Positions 18,655-27,279 of a stretch of DNA of 64,000 nt are shown here, piece after piece. The notes under the pieces are model-generated. The model had not been told where the DNA came from, ran no database searches, and worked only from the letters and a program-made list of their open reading frames with translations. A program made the position numbers and the translations under genes. Within the stretch, counting starts at the first letter, position 1; the number at the start of each line of letters is the position of its first letter. The stretch is from a virus: positions 120,825 to 184,824 of IMG/VR virus record IMGVR_UViG_3300008259_004660. One strand, written 5' to 3'.

Positions 18655-20754
18655 ATGGAACAGATCACAAGCACAGACACCAACTCAAATTCCTACTTTC
18701 TTTTATCAAATTTCAATGATATACTAAAAGCGGGAAAGAATGCGTTTGTAGTAAATCCTACGCAGTTTATTGTACCAAACACCGAGATAAAAGTGTTTGC
18801 GTATGATAGTAACAACAATCCACTACCTTGTGGTAAAGTAAAACCGACAGACGCGAGATTTGCCGAACAAACCAACACCGGCGATCTTTATTATGTACTC
18901 GTTTCATCAACAATACCATCTGGTGTTGGTAGAATAGAAATAGTTGGAACAGGAATCGATGCCATAGATTATGTTGGTAAAATTGCATATTTCAACAATC
19001 AGGCATATGCAGTATCAAACACTCAAAGATTGCCGTTGACTCAAGCGCCCAATTCTTCTCCATTCAAAAAAGTGACAGTAAATTGGACTAGAAACTTGTT
19101 GATAGATACAACAAAAGCCGCTGATTGTGAAGTTAGGTTTTTTGATTCACCTTATGTGGAAATAACTCCACAGATATATTCTGCTCCATTGTTTCCAACG
19201 GATTCATACAGACTTGCATCAGGTTCATTTTCGTCCATTGCAATTGTTCCAAAACACAATGCAAATGGTGATTATGATTACCAATTTGATACTCCAATTT
19301 ACCAACTATATTTGAATACAGGCACCAAGTTCAGTTCTTCGATGGAACATGAAGAAATAAGAATAAAGAGTCCAAGTGTTAAGAATTTCATTTATACCAA
19401 CCAAACAAATAACCAAGTTACATTTGAAGGTCAATTAAATACAGATTTCACGGCAACAATACGAAAAGTAATAAATGACACCACTCTATTATTGGATATA
19501 CCATTCTCTACAGTTTCGGATATTATTGAAAAATCAAACACCGATTCTGTTTACAACAAGAACAATTTGGTAAACATAAAAGGATATAATGCATCAGATG
19601 ATGCAAATAGACAAACTGTTTATCATAAGAAAAATTTCTACATTTTAAGCATGGATAGCGGTGAGTTTGAAATTTTTCATAAAAATGTTCCCACAGAATT
19701 GCCTCGCGCCGTAATTGTCGGATCTACAACTAATAAAAAATCATTACTTAGCATAGATTGTAGTAATCTAAGATTGTTGTGTGGAAATTTGTCATCATAC
19801 AAGATATATGGAAAAAGTTTAAATTCTCCGCAAAGTAAAACACTACTTTGTGATGGTAAAATAGAGCCTAGTAATTTGATATATTCAACCAATTTCGACA
19901 ATGGGTTGTATGGCAACCCGAACAAATTTTACAACGCAATCCATCTGTCAAAATATTGGATATCGTCCAGTCTTAATATCACGTTTGAACAATCTCATAC
20001 TACTTTGATAGATGGAGCAACCATCAGCCACAGCGATAATCTATCACAAACAGACTATGTTATCTTCAAAGATAATACCACATCTGGGAGAACTTCTGCT
20101 TATATAAGTTATTCACTTGGATCTAATTCATATTGGTATGCAAAATCTCCAGCGTTTGTTAATTTTTCTGTTTATCCAACCGCCTCATACTTGGGAATAA
20201 CAAATATATCAACACTATCTGCATACGAAACCTCTCAAGAAAATTTAATATCCGGCTCGATACACGACAGCAATCCAATAAAACTTCAAGCCAACACATT
20301 GTATGAATTTTCCACATATGTAAAATCGGCGGCATCAAATACTGAAAATTCAATTTTGTATGTGTATTTCATGAGTGGAACCGACAAAATTAAAATTGCA
20401 GAAATAGATAGTACTTTTAATTTTGGTGGTAATGAAAAATACAGATATACATTTTTCAGCGAAATTGAAAGGTATGGAACGATCATATTAGTTCCCGTTT
20501 CTGGAAATTGGACTGTTTCTGATTTGGGTATATATCCATATCAAAATTTAGATTACAGTCCAGATAGTTTTAATGTCAAAGTTCCTTTGGCTGTTTCGGT
20601 TGAAAATGAATTGTATGAAGTGGAAGTTGAGTTGTATGATGAATCATCAAGATTGGCTTATGGTAGAAATTCATATACATTCACATATAATAAAAAGTTT
20701 CTTCCACTAAAAAAACAAATATTTGTAGATCCAAGCGGCATAACTATAAATTGA
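18655..20754 (+). CDS. Putative virion protein, beta-rich, unknown
   Basis: A 699-residue protein with no catalytic motif that I recognise. It opens with a helical 'YFLLSNFNDILKAGKNAF' and a strand module 'FIVPNTEIKVFAYDSNNNPL', a start seen in tail-associated proteins, then continues as Ser/Thr/Asn/Tyr-rich beta structure. Residues about 410-620 resemble a jelly-roll carbohydrate-binding-like domain ('NTLYEFSTYVKSAASNTENS', 'YGTIILVPVSGNWTVSDLGI'). Its position next to the glycan module makes a surface structural role attractive, but this is inference. Confidence 0.5.
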   Translation: MEQITSTDTNSNSYFLLSNFNDILKAGKNAFVVNPTQFIVPNTEIKVFAYDSNNNPLPCGKVKPTDARFAEQTNTGDLYYVLVSSTIPSGVGRIEIVGTGIDAIDYVGKIAYFNNQAYAVSNTQRLPLTQAPNSSPFKKVTVNWTRNLLIDTTKAADCEVRFFDSPYVEITPQIYSAPLFPTDSYRLASGSFSSIAIVPKHNANGDYDYQFDTPIYQLYLNTGTKFSSSMEHEEIRIKSPSVKNFIYTNQTNNQVTFEGQLNTDFTATIRKVINDTTLLLDIPFSTVSDIIEKSNTDSVYNKNNLVNIKGYNASDDANRQTVYHKKNFYILSMDSGEFEIFHKNVPTELPRAVIVGSTTNKKSLLSIDCSNLRLLCGNLSSYKIYGKSLNSPQSKTLLCDGKIEPSNLIYSTNFDNGLYGNPNKFYNAIHLSKYWISSSLNITFEQSHTTLIDGATISHSDNLSQTDYVIFKDNTTSGRTSAYISYSLGSNSYWYAKSPAFVNFSVYPTASYLGITNISTLSAYETSQENLISGSIHDSNPIKLQANTLYEFSTYVKSAASNTENSILYVYFMSGTDKIKIAEIDSTFNFGGNEKYRYTFFSEIERYGTIILVPVSGNWTVSDLGIYPYQNLDYSPDSFNVKVPLAVSVENELYEVEVELYDESSRLAYGRNSYTFTYNKKFLPLKKQIFVDPSGITIN

Positions 20755-20763
20755 AGAAGATAT

Positions 20764-20771
20764 TATTTATT
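20764..20771 (+). promoter_or_regulatory. TATTTATT element overlapping a host-type -35
   Basis: Context tattatttatttgaca; the element abuts the TTGACA box described next, so the two possible signals cannot be separated here. Confidence 0.25.
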
Positions 20772-20798
20772 TGACAGATACACAAAATGTTATAACAT
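20771..20798 (+). promoter_or_regulatory. Candidate sigma70 promoter of the glycan module
   Basis: A consensus TTGACA (20771-20776) with a 16-base spacer to TAACAT (20793-20798; four of six positions match TATAAT), 8 bases before the ATG at 20807. The -10 is weak, so confidence is moderate. It would put the glycosyltransferase operon under host polymerase. Confidence 0.4.
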
Positions 20799-20806
20799 AA
20801 TCCGAT

Positions 20807-22735
20807 ATGAAAATAGTTTATATTTCTCCACACCTTTCAACGGGCGGATGTCCACAGTTTCTATTGAAGAAAATTCAAATGTTACATATGGACCACGAGG
20901 TGCATTGTATCGAATATAATGATCATGGGTGTTTTACTGTTCAAAAGAATCAGATCAAAGAAATTCTTGGTGATAGACTTTACAGAGTAAATGATCGCAA
21001 GGAGGAATTGCTGGAAATTATTGATAGAGTTCAGCCAGATGTGGTTCATTTGGAAGAAATGCCAGAATATTTCATGGACAAGAGTATTGCGATGAAATTG
21101 TATAGCAAGGATCGAAAATATAAACTCATTGAAACATCCCATGACAGCAGCTTTGATCCAAAAAACAAAGGATTTTTTCCAGATAGATTTATATTCGTCA
21201 GTAAGTTTCAGGAAGAAACCATGAAAGTTTTGGGTATTCCAAGTGAAGTTTGTGAATATCCTATTGTTATTATTCCAAGAAAGCCGCGTGAAGAAGCACT
21301 GAAAGTATTGGGGCAAGATCCAAAGAAAAAACATGTAGTTCACGTTGGGTTATTTACTCCAAGAAAAAATCAGGCCGAGATCATTGATTATGCCAAGTCT
21401 CTGATCAATTATCCAATACAATTTCACTTTGTAGGAAATCAAGCTGAAAATTTCAGATTCTATTGGGAACCGTTGATGAAAAATTTTCCAAAGAATTGCA
21501 CTTGGTGGAATGAAAGAAAAGATGTTGGCAATTTTTACCAAATGGCAGATCTATTTCTATTTCCATCAAAGGATGGTATTGGAGACAAAGAGACAAGTCC
21601 ATTGGTGATACGAGAAGCAATATCATATAACATTCCCACACTTATATACAATTCTCCTGTTTATATGGGAATGTATGATAAGTTTGATGCTGTGGAATAT
21701 TTGGATCAAAATAGCAAAGATAACAACGCGAAGAAAATATTGGAAATGCTCAGTATTGATTTGAATGATATTGTTCCGATTGAAGCAGAAAAGGACGAAG
21801 ATATCAAGATTGATTATGATCGCGCAGACAATAAGATAAATGTCTCCAGTCGTATCCAAATTGAAAATGCCCTACTATCAATTAAAGAGTTGGATAGCAA
21901 GCAAGTATTATATGCAGCGCCATACAACCCATTACACAAAGATATCAAGTATTGGATTATTCCTGTGCCCAAGGGGTTCATGGATTTTGAAACAGATAAA
22001 TACTTTGGTGGTATATTGGTTGAATTGTACAGCAATGATAAGCTCATATACACCAAGGAATTCAGAATCAAGTATCCAGATGTACTAAAACCTTCTGTGG
22101 TGTTAAAGAACAACACATCGCCTTCATACAGCAATTATATGGAATTTTTTGTACACAAGATATATGATCGTTATCTTGCCAACAAGAAATTTGACACCGT
22201 GGTTGATGTTGGTGCCAATATCGGATTATGGTCCGAATATATCAGACGCTCGTCAACTTGCCAAAAGATATACGCGGTCGAGCCTAATATCCAAGCATTG
22301 GAGATATTGACCAACTCTTTTACAAACAATGAATTTATTATTGTGGACAAAGCTCTTACAGATAAAGATGGCGAGTTGGAATTCTTCGTAGACAACAACA
22401 ATTCCACAATTGGCGCAACAACAAAACAGGGAAGTCTTCAAAACTCATACAAAGTAAAAGCGGTGTCGTTCAAGACATTCCTAAAAGAGAATGACATCAA
22501 ACATATTGACTTGTTCAAAATGGATATTGAAGGTGGTGAATATTCATTCTTTGAAAGCATGCAGAGCGAAGATTTGAACAAGATTTCCAACCTTATGATT
22601 GAATTTCATCTTGGAAACGGAAGAACGATGGAAAAAGATGTCGCGATTCTTGAAGCACTTTTCAGAGGTGCTGGGTTCAAGAGCTTTATTTCAAAGGAAC
22701 ATGACTTGGGTGGATTTATCTTTGCAACCAAATGA
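20807..22735 (+). CDS. Glycosyltransferase (GT4-like) fused to FkbM methyltransferase
   Basis: A 642-residue bifunctional protein. The N-terminal 300 residues are a GT-B glycosyltransferase: 'MKIVYISPHLSTGGCPQF', 'HVGLFTPRKNQAEII' near 178 and the donor-binding 'SPLVIREAISYNIPTLIYN' near 264. A beta-rich linker of about 100 residues follows (about 325-440). The C-terminus is an FkbM-type methyltransferase, with 'VVDVGANIGLWSEY' (D467 and G469 in the SAM loop), 'IYAVEPNIQALEIL' and 'LFKMDIEGGEYSFFE' near 570. It would transfer a sugar and O-methylate a glycan. It opens a six-gene, same-strand glycan module with gaps of 3-5 bases. Confidence 0.8.
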   Translation: MKIVYISPHLSTGGCPQFLLKKIQMLHMDHEVHCIEYNDHGCFTVQKNQIKEILGDRLYRVNDRKEELLEIIDRVQPDVVHLEEMPEYFMDKSIAMKLYSKDRKYKLIETSHDSSFDPKNKGFFPDRFIFVSKFQEETMKVLGIPSEVCEYPIVIIPRKPREEALKVLGQDPKKKHVVHVGLFTPRKNQAEIIDYAKSLINYPIQFHFVGNQAENFRFYWEPLMKNFPKNCTWWNERKDVGNFYQMADLFLFPSKDGIGDKETSPLVIREAISYNIPTLIYNSPVYMGMYDKFDAVEYLDQNSKDNNAKKILEMLSIDLNDIVPIEAEKDEDIKIDYDRADNKINVSSRIQIENALLSIKELDSKQVLYAAPYNPLHKDIKYWIIPVPKGFMDFETDKYFGGILVELYSNDKLIYTKEFRIKYPDVLKPSVVLKNNTSPSYSNYMEFFVHKIYDRYLANKKFDTVVDVGANIGLWSEYIRRSSTCQKIYAVEPNIQALEILTNSFTNNEFIIVDKALTDKDGELEFFVDNNNSTIGATTKQGSLQNSYKVKAVSFKTFLKENDIKHIDLFKMDIEGGEYSFFESMQSEDLNKISNLMIEFHLGNGRTMEKDVAILEALFRGAGFKSFISKEHDLGGFIFATK

Positions 22736-22738
22736 TGT

Positions 22739-23386
22739 ATGGAATGGTCTGAAATTACAACAACATACCTTTCTGGGCTTGTAGGTGGAATAGATGGTGT
22801 ATTTCACGCGGGTGCTCATGATGGTGAAGAAATAACCGAGTATGTCAAATGCGGCATAAATAACATTGTTTGGGTCGAAGCCAATTACAGAACACTCAAT
22901 AAGCTGATAAACACCACATCAAAGTATGGAAGAAACCAATTTTGGTATTCACATTGCCTATCCGATGTTGATGATCAGATCAATGTGTTCAACATATCCA
23001 ACAACGATGAAAGTTCTTCCATGCTTGATTTTGGAAAAGATCATAAAGAGCTTATGTCTCATATCGTATATGTTAGCAAACAATATATGCTTACCAAGCG
23101 AATTGACACATTAGTCAAAGAACAAAAAGATTTTGATTGGAACAGCATCAATTATTTGGTAACAGATTGCCAAGGATGTGATTTGAAGGTGTTGAAAGGA
23201 TGTGGAAATTTGCTTGCTTCTCCAAATTTGAAAATAATCAAAAGTGAAGTTGATGTGAAAGAAATGTATCGTGGTGGATCAACGGAAAAAGAAATTGGAA
23301 ATCACTTATCTCAGTTTGGTTTTGAGCTTAGATTTTGGTTCAATGCAAATGGTGGTTGGGGCGAACGTTATTGGTTCAGAAATTAA
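22739..23386 (+). CDS. FkbM family methyltransferase
   Basis: A 215-residue SAM-dependent methyltransferase. The glycine loop is 'GVFHAGAHDGEE' (about 20-31), followed by 'IVWVEANYRTLNKL', where the Glu would bind the SAM ribose, and the FkbM-characteristic 'YLVTDCQGCDLKVLKGCG' near 139-156, in place of the D-I-E-G-x-E of the fused copy upstream. The family O-methylates sugars. The gene begins three bases after the preceding stop. It is the second FkbM-type domain in a row, so at least two positions on the glycan may be methylated. Confidence 0.75.
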   Translation: MEWSEITTTYLSGLVGGIDGVFHAGAHDGEEITEYVKCGINNIVWVEANYRTLNKLINTTSKYGRNQFWYSHCLSDVDDQINVFNISNNDESSSMLDFGKDHKELMSHIVYVSKQYMLTKRIDTLVKEQKDFDWNSINYLVTDCQGCDLKVLKGCGNLLASPNLKIIKSEVDVKEMYRGGSTEKEIGNHLSQFGFELRFWFNANGGWGERYWFRN

Positions 23387-23388
23387 TT

Positions 23389-24699
23389 ATGGACGAAAAT
23401 ACATTCATAGACATATGGAATGAGTGCTGTGAGTTCAATATTGAACAGAAGCCAGAGGAATATAGGCAGTTACTTGAACTGTTGGAATTAAAATGTAAAA
23501 AAGGAGCAGTGTTGGAAATAGGTTCCAACTATGGCGGAACTACGGTTGGATTTTGCAGAATGTTCAACAAAGTTATAACCATTGACATAAAACACGATCC
23601 AAACTTTGACAAGTTAAAATCCAAGTATTCTGGATATCAGTATGTGTTGGGAGACTCCAAGAGTAATGACATGTTGGAGTATATCAAGAGTCTTGGCATC
23701 AAGTTTGATTTTATCTTCATAGATGGCGATCATTCATATGAAGGCGTGAAAAACGATTATGAAAAATACAAGCAGTTTCTTGCTCATGATGGTTATATGG
23801 CATTTCATGACATTGTGTATAGCCAAGAAAACGAAGCAAATAATTGCAGAGTAGATAAGCTATGGAATGAATTTGATTCGTATGGTTTGGAAAAGTATAT
23901 GTTTATTTCGTCGGCAAAAACTCATTCTTATCGTACAGACCAACTATTCTACACATTTGTCAACAATCGACCATATTCATCATGGGGAGGAATTGGTGTA
24001 TTAAAGAACACTCCTGTAGCTGTGTTCTGTCACAATTATTTGGCAAATGGATGGATTGATATTGTGCAAAGTCAATTGAGCAAATTGATCAATTCTGGAT
24101 TGTATAAGAGAGCGGACAAAATTGTATATGGAGTATTGCCAACAGATGAAATGTCTTATTCTGCATTCTTGGCTATGATAAGACTTAGGGATGTTGACAA
24201 GAAAATTGAAATATATCGTTACAGCAAAAACATGTATGAATATCCTACGCTCATACATCTTCAGAATTATTGTGCCAATAATCCAAACGCGCATGTTTTG
24301 TATTATCATGCCAAAGGTACTTCACGCAAGTATGATACCAACATAGAATCTTGGCGCGAATGTCTTGAGTATTTCAATATAGAATTGTGGAGAAAGGCTG
24401 TGAATGATCTTAATATTGGCAACCATGATGTATGTGGAGCATTGTATGTTACTTGGTTTGCTTTCTTGGACAAAGTGTTTACAAACTATTATTCTGGTAA
24501 TTTTTGGTGGTCTAGTGCAAAATATATAAACACATTGCCAAACTTGTCCGCCAAAATGATTGAATCAAAAATGGATAGAGATGTGCCAGAAAGATGGATT
24601 GGGTATGGAGCACATAGATGGGCAAACTATTATAACGAAAATGTGTCATCTTGGTATGAACATTATTTCGATCCCAATATTTATAGACAGGTAAAATAA
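23389..24699 (+). CDS. Class I methyltransferase fused to a glycosyltransferase-like domain
   Basis: About 436 residues. I chose the ATG at 23389, two bases after the previous stop, rather than an in-frame ATG at 23335 that would overlap it by 50 bases. The N-terminal 200 residues form a Methyltransf_24-type domain: 'GAVLEIGSNYGGTTVGF' (39-55), 'VITIDIKHD' and 'FDFIFIDGDHSYEGV' near 105-119. The C-terminal 230 residues (from 'VAVFCHNYLANGWIDIV') include 'HVLYYHAKGTSRKYD', 'YYSGNFWWSSAKYI' and 'PERWIGYGAHRW', a pattern I associate with sugar-transferase-like proteins of glycan clusters but cannot place in a named family. No RBS is evident. Confidence 0.65.
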   Translation: MDENTFIDIWNECCEFNIEQKPEEYRQLLELLELKCKKGAVLEIGSNYGGTTVGFCRMFNKVITIDIKHDPNFDKLKSKYSGYQYVLGDSKSNDMLEYIKSLGIKFDFIFIDGDHSYEGVKNDYEKYKQFLAHDGYMAFHDIVYSQENEANNCRVDKLWNEFDSYGLEKYMFISSAKTHSYRTDQLFYTFVNNRPYSSWGGIGVLKNTPVAVFCHNYLANGWIDIVQSQLSKLINSGLYKRADKIVYGVLPTDEMSYSAFLAMIRLRDVDKKIEIYRYSKNMYEYPTLIHLQNYCANNPNAHVLYYHAKGTSRKYDTNIESWRECLEYFNIELWRKAVNDLNIGNHDVCGALYVTWFAFLDKVFTNYYSGNFWWSSAKYINTLPNLSAKMIESKMDRDVPERWIGYGAHRWANYYNENVSSWYEHYFDPNIYRQVK

Positions 24700-24702
24700 G
24701 TT

Positions 24703-25500
24703 ATGTACAAAGGTAAAAAGGTTATACTCACAACCACAGCGTGCAGACGCCCACAATTGCTGTATATGGCAATCAAGAGTTTTGGAGTATTTTGTACAGA
24801 CAAAGATGTTATAGATGAAATTTATTACTTGGACGATTCATCATCTCAAGAAGATCGTAATTTTGCCATAGAAACATATACAAAGTTTATTGGCAAACCT
24901 GTTATATTCAGATTTGTTGAGCGCGAAACATTTCCAGACAATTATAGACATGCCAGAATGCTCAATATCTGGAGAGAATGTGTTATTGAATCGAAAGCCG
25001 ATTATGTGTTTCATCTTGAAGATGATCATCGCATGTATAACATGCTTACTATAGGCCAGCCTATTGATATCATGCAAAAATATCCAGAATATGCATACAT
25101 CGGATATTGTCACAGTTGGAAACATTTTCCAAAAGGCATGGAGCCAAAAAGAGTAATTGGGGATTTTTGGGAAACTGTATATTTTGATGATCGTCCAATA
25201 AATGATCACTTGTTTATGGATGACGCTATGGCTATGCAGACTGGTCCAGAATGGTGGATGTATTATATAAATTGGCCATATTTTTCATTGAGGCCGGGCG
25301 TGCATGATGCAAAAAAACTTTTATCGGTGGGAGAATTTTCAACGACATATGACCGCGAAAAAATGAGTGTAGAACTTGAATTCGCCATCCGTTGGAAAGA
25401 TATGGGTTATAAAAGCATGATGAGCAAGAATTTTACTTCACTTCATACTGGACAAAGTCCCGAACTTAGTGCATATAAGTTGAACGCATCTGCCAGATAA
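24703..25500 (+). CDS. GT-A type glycosyltransferase
   Basis: A 265-residue glycosyltransferase of the GT-A fold, GT2-like. The nucleotide-sugar region is 'KVILTTTACRRPQLLYMAI' near the N-terminus, followed by 'IYYLDDSSSQED' near 41-52 and the metal-binding 'YVFHLEDDHRMYN' near 102-114. The C-terminal part has 'PEWWMYYINWPYFSLRPG', likely acceptor-site aromatic residues. Nothing indicates membrane attachment. It begins three bases after the preceding stop. Confidence 0.7.
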   Translation: MYKGKKVILTTTACRRPQLLYMAIKSFGVFCTDKDVIDEIYYLDDSSSQEDRNFAIETYTKFIGKPVIFRFVERETFPDNYRHARMLNIWRECVIESKADYVFHLEDDHRMYNMLTIGQPIDIMQKYPEYAYIGYCHSWKHFPKGMEPKRVIGDFWETVYFDDRPINDHLFMDDAMAMQTGPEWWMYYINWPYFSLRPGVHDAKKLLSVGEFSTTYDREKMSVELEFAIRWKDMGYKSMMSKNFTSLHTGQSPELSAYKLNASAR

Positions 25501-25502
25501 AC

Positions 25503-27275
25503 ATGAGCAAACCAATCAGACTAACTGTTATAATTCCTTGTTACAACTTTGAAAAGTATGTAACACAAGCTATCGATTCTGTGTTGAATCAGAATGTGAA
25601 CTTTGGTATTGAAGTATTGATTGTGGATGATAATTCTACTGATAATACTTTCAACATCATAAATCAAAAATATGGATCAAACAATTTGGTGAAGATACAT
25701 CAGTCTCCAAAAAATCAAGGAATAACAAAGAATCTCAAGGACATGATGGATAAGGCGCTGGGCCAGTATCTGTATACAATGGACGGCGATGATTTCATCA
25801 TTGATATGAATTATCTTCAACGTGCGGTTGATTTTTTGGATAATAATCCAAAATATTCATTGGTATGTTCTGGCTACAAACTTTTATACAACGATGGAAC
25901 GATGTATCCCACAGAGGACGATCCTGCCGTATGGTCTGCTCCACGTGAAGACATATATCTCAATGATTTGCTCTCGGTGAATTATATTTCATTTGGCAGA
26001 GTATTTCGTAATTACAAGAATATCATAAAGCCTTGGATGCACGATGAACTGCATGAAGATTGGACTATCAATGCGGAAATATTGAAGAACGGCCCAGCCA
26101 GATGTGACAAGAATTATACAGGAATTTACAGAATAACAAAAGCTGGTCGCATAACTTCCATGAGCGAAGGACAGGTACACGAGAAGAACAGAAAAACTAT
26201 TGCCGCCATAAAGAGCAATCTTACACTGAAAACAATATCAATTGTTGATTCATTTGTACACAATGAAAATGTTAAAGTTAAGCTTGAGAGATGCATTAAA
26301 TTTTTGAAAGAGGATGGGCATGAAATTTTGCTGGTGTCCAATACTCCTGTGGATAAGCATATTATACAAGATGTAAAATTTTTCATGTATGATAGCAGAA
26401 ATCAACTATTCAAGCAGGAATATGAGACAAAAAACACAGTTGATTTTTGGCGTGCATTGAATGGTAATTTGGAAGTACATGATATTGTTACCGCAGTGCA
26501 AAAGCACGGTCTCAGTGTTCTTATCAATCTATTCAATGCACTACATTATGCAAAACAACAGGGATATACACATTTTCAAAGATTTGAAGTCGATGATTTG
26601 TTTGGTGAAAAATCAAGATCTTGGATCAAGCGAGTTCCAACATATGTACTTGAAGAAGATAAACGAGGATTGATATATTACAATTATGAGAATTCTCCTT
26701 CTGATATTTCGTTTCACTATTTCTTCTGTGAGATAGATTATTTTCTAAAGAAGATAAGCCGCATAACTTGTGAGGAAGATTATGTGAAGTATCTGCATGA
26801 CTATTATGGTAACAAGGAATTCAAGATTGTAGAAGTATTCATGTATGATCAATTAAAGAAGAATGGCGACAAGGAAATATTACAGAAGACTGGAAGAGAA
26901 ATGAAGATTGATTTTTTCGACACGAAATGGAACACAGAAACTTCCGTAAGTAATTTTGAAACAACATTCTTTGGCTGCACCACCAAGGTGTATGAAGCTA
27001 GAAATTGGAATTCTGTGGCCAGAGAGTTCAATAAGAGGGACGATTATGTGTTGGTAACATATTCATACAATGATACACCTATAAAACGCATAATTGATGT
27101 TGAAAAACATGATGGTACCAGAGAAACAATCGAGCAGTCTGTACATGCAGCTGGTAGTTGGGTATGGCATGTTCTGTCGCCAAATTCAAAAGCAGTTTCA
27201 GTTTATCAAGACGGTAATCTATTATACAATCAACAAATAAAAAATCTTGAATCTTGGGCTGGATTCAGAAGCTAA
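25503..27275 (+). CDS. GT2 glycosyltransferase with second GT-A-like domain
   Basis: A 590-residue protein. Residues 1-240 are a standard family 2 transferase: 'TVIIPCYNFEKYVTQAIDS', 'VLIVDDNSTDNTF' near 39-51, 'YLYTMDGDDFI' near 90-100 and 'HDELHEDWTI' near 180. From about 245 there is another domain with its own 'SIVDSFVHNENVKVKLERC', 'EILLVSNTPVDKHII' and 'HFQRFEVDDLFG' near 356-367, which looks like a second, divergent GT-A fold. The C-terminal 100 residues are beta-rich. A tandem arrangement suggests processive or two-sugar addition. It starts two bases after the upstream stop. Confidence 0.75.
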   Translation: MSKPIRLTVIIPCYNFEKYVTQAIDSVLNQNVNFGIEVLIVDDNSTDNTFNIINQKYGSNNLVKIHQSPKNQGITKNLKDMMDKALGQYLYTMDGDDFIIDMNYLQRAVDFLDNNPKYSLVCSGYKLLYNDGTMYPTEDDPAVWSAPREDIYLNDLLSVNYISFGRVFRNYKNIIKPWMHDELHEDWTINAEILKNGPARCDKNYTGIYRITKAGRITSMSEGQVHEKNRKTIAAIKSNLTLKTISIVDSFVHNENVKVKLERCIKFLKEDGHEILLVSNTPVDKHIIQDVKFFMYDSRNQLFKQEYETKNTVDFWRALNGNLEVHDIVTAVQKHGLSVLINLFNALHYAKQQGYTHFQRFEVDDLFGEKSRSWIKRVPTYVLEEDKRGLIYYNYENSPSDISFHYFFCEIDYFLKKISRITCEEDYVKYLHDYYGNKEFKIVEVFMYDQLKKNGDKEILQKTGREMKIDFFDTKWNTETSVSNFETTFFGCTTKVYEARNWNSVAREFNKRDDYVLVTYSYNDTPIKRIIDVEKHDGTRETIEQSVHAAGSWVWHVLSPNSKAVSVYQDGNLLYNQQIKNLESWAGFRS

Positions 27276-27279
27276 CAAT

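Noticed and set aside
23335-23388. Upstream ATG of the methyltransferase/glycosyltransferase gene
   Set aside because: It would overlap the FkbM gene by about 50 bases; the ATG at 23389 directly follows that stop and begins a sensible domain.
27247-27279. Upstream ATG of the GT4/heptosyltransferase gene
   Set aside because: It overlaps the previous gene; MKVINVNPG at 27280 is a standard GT-B start.
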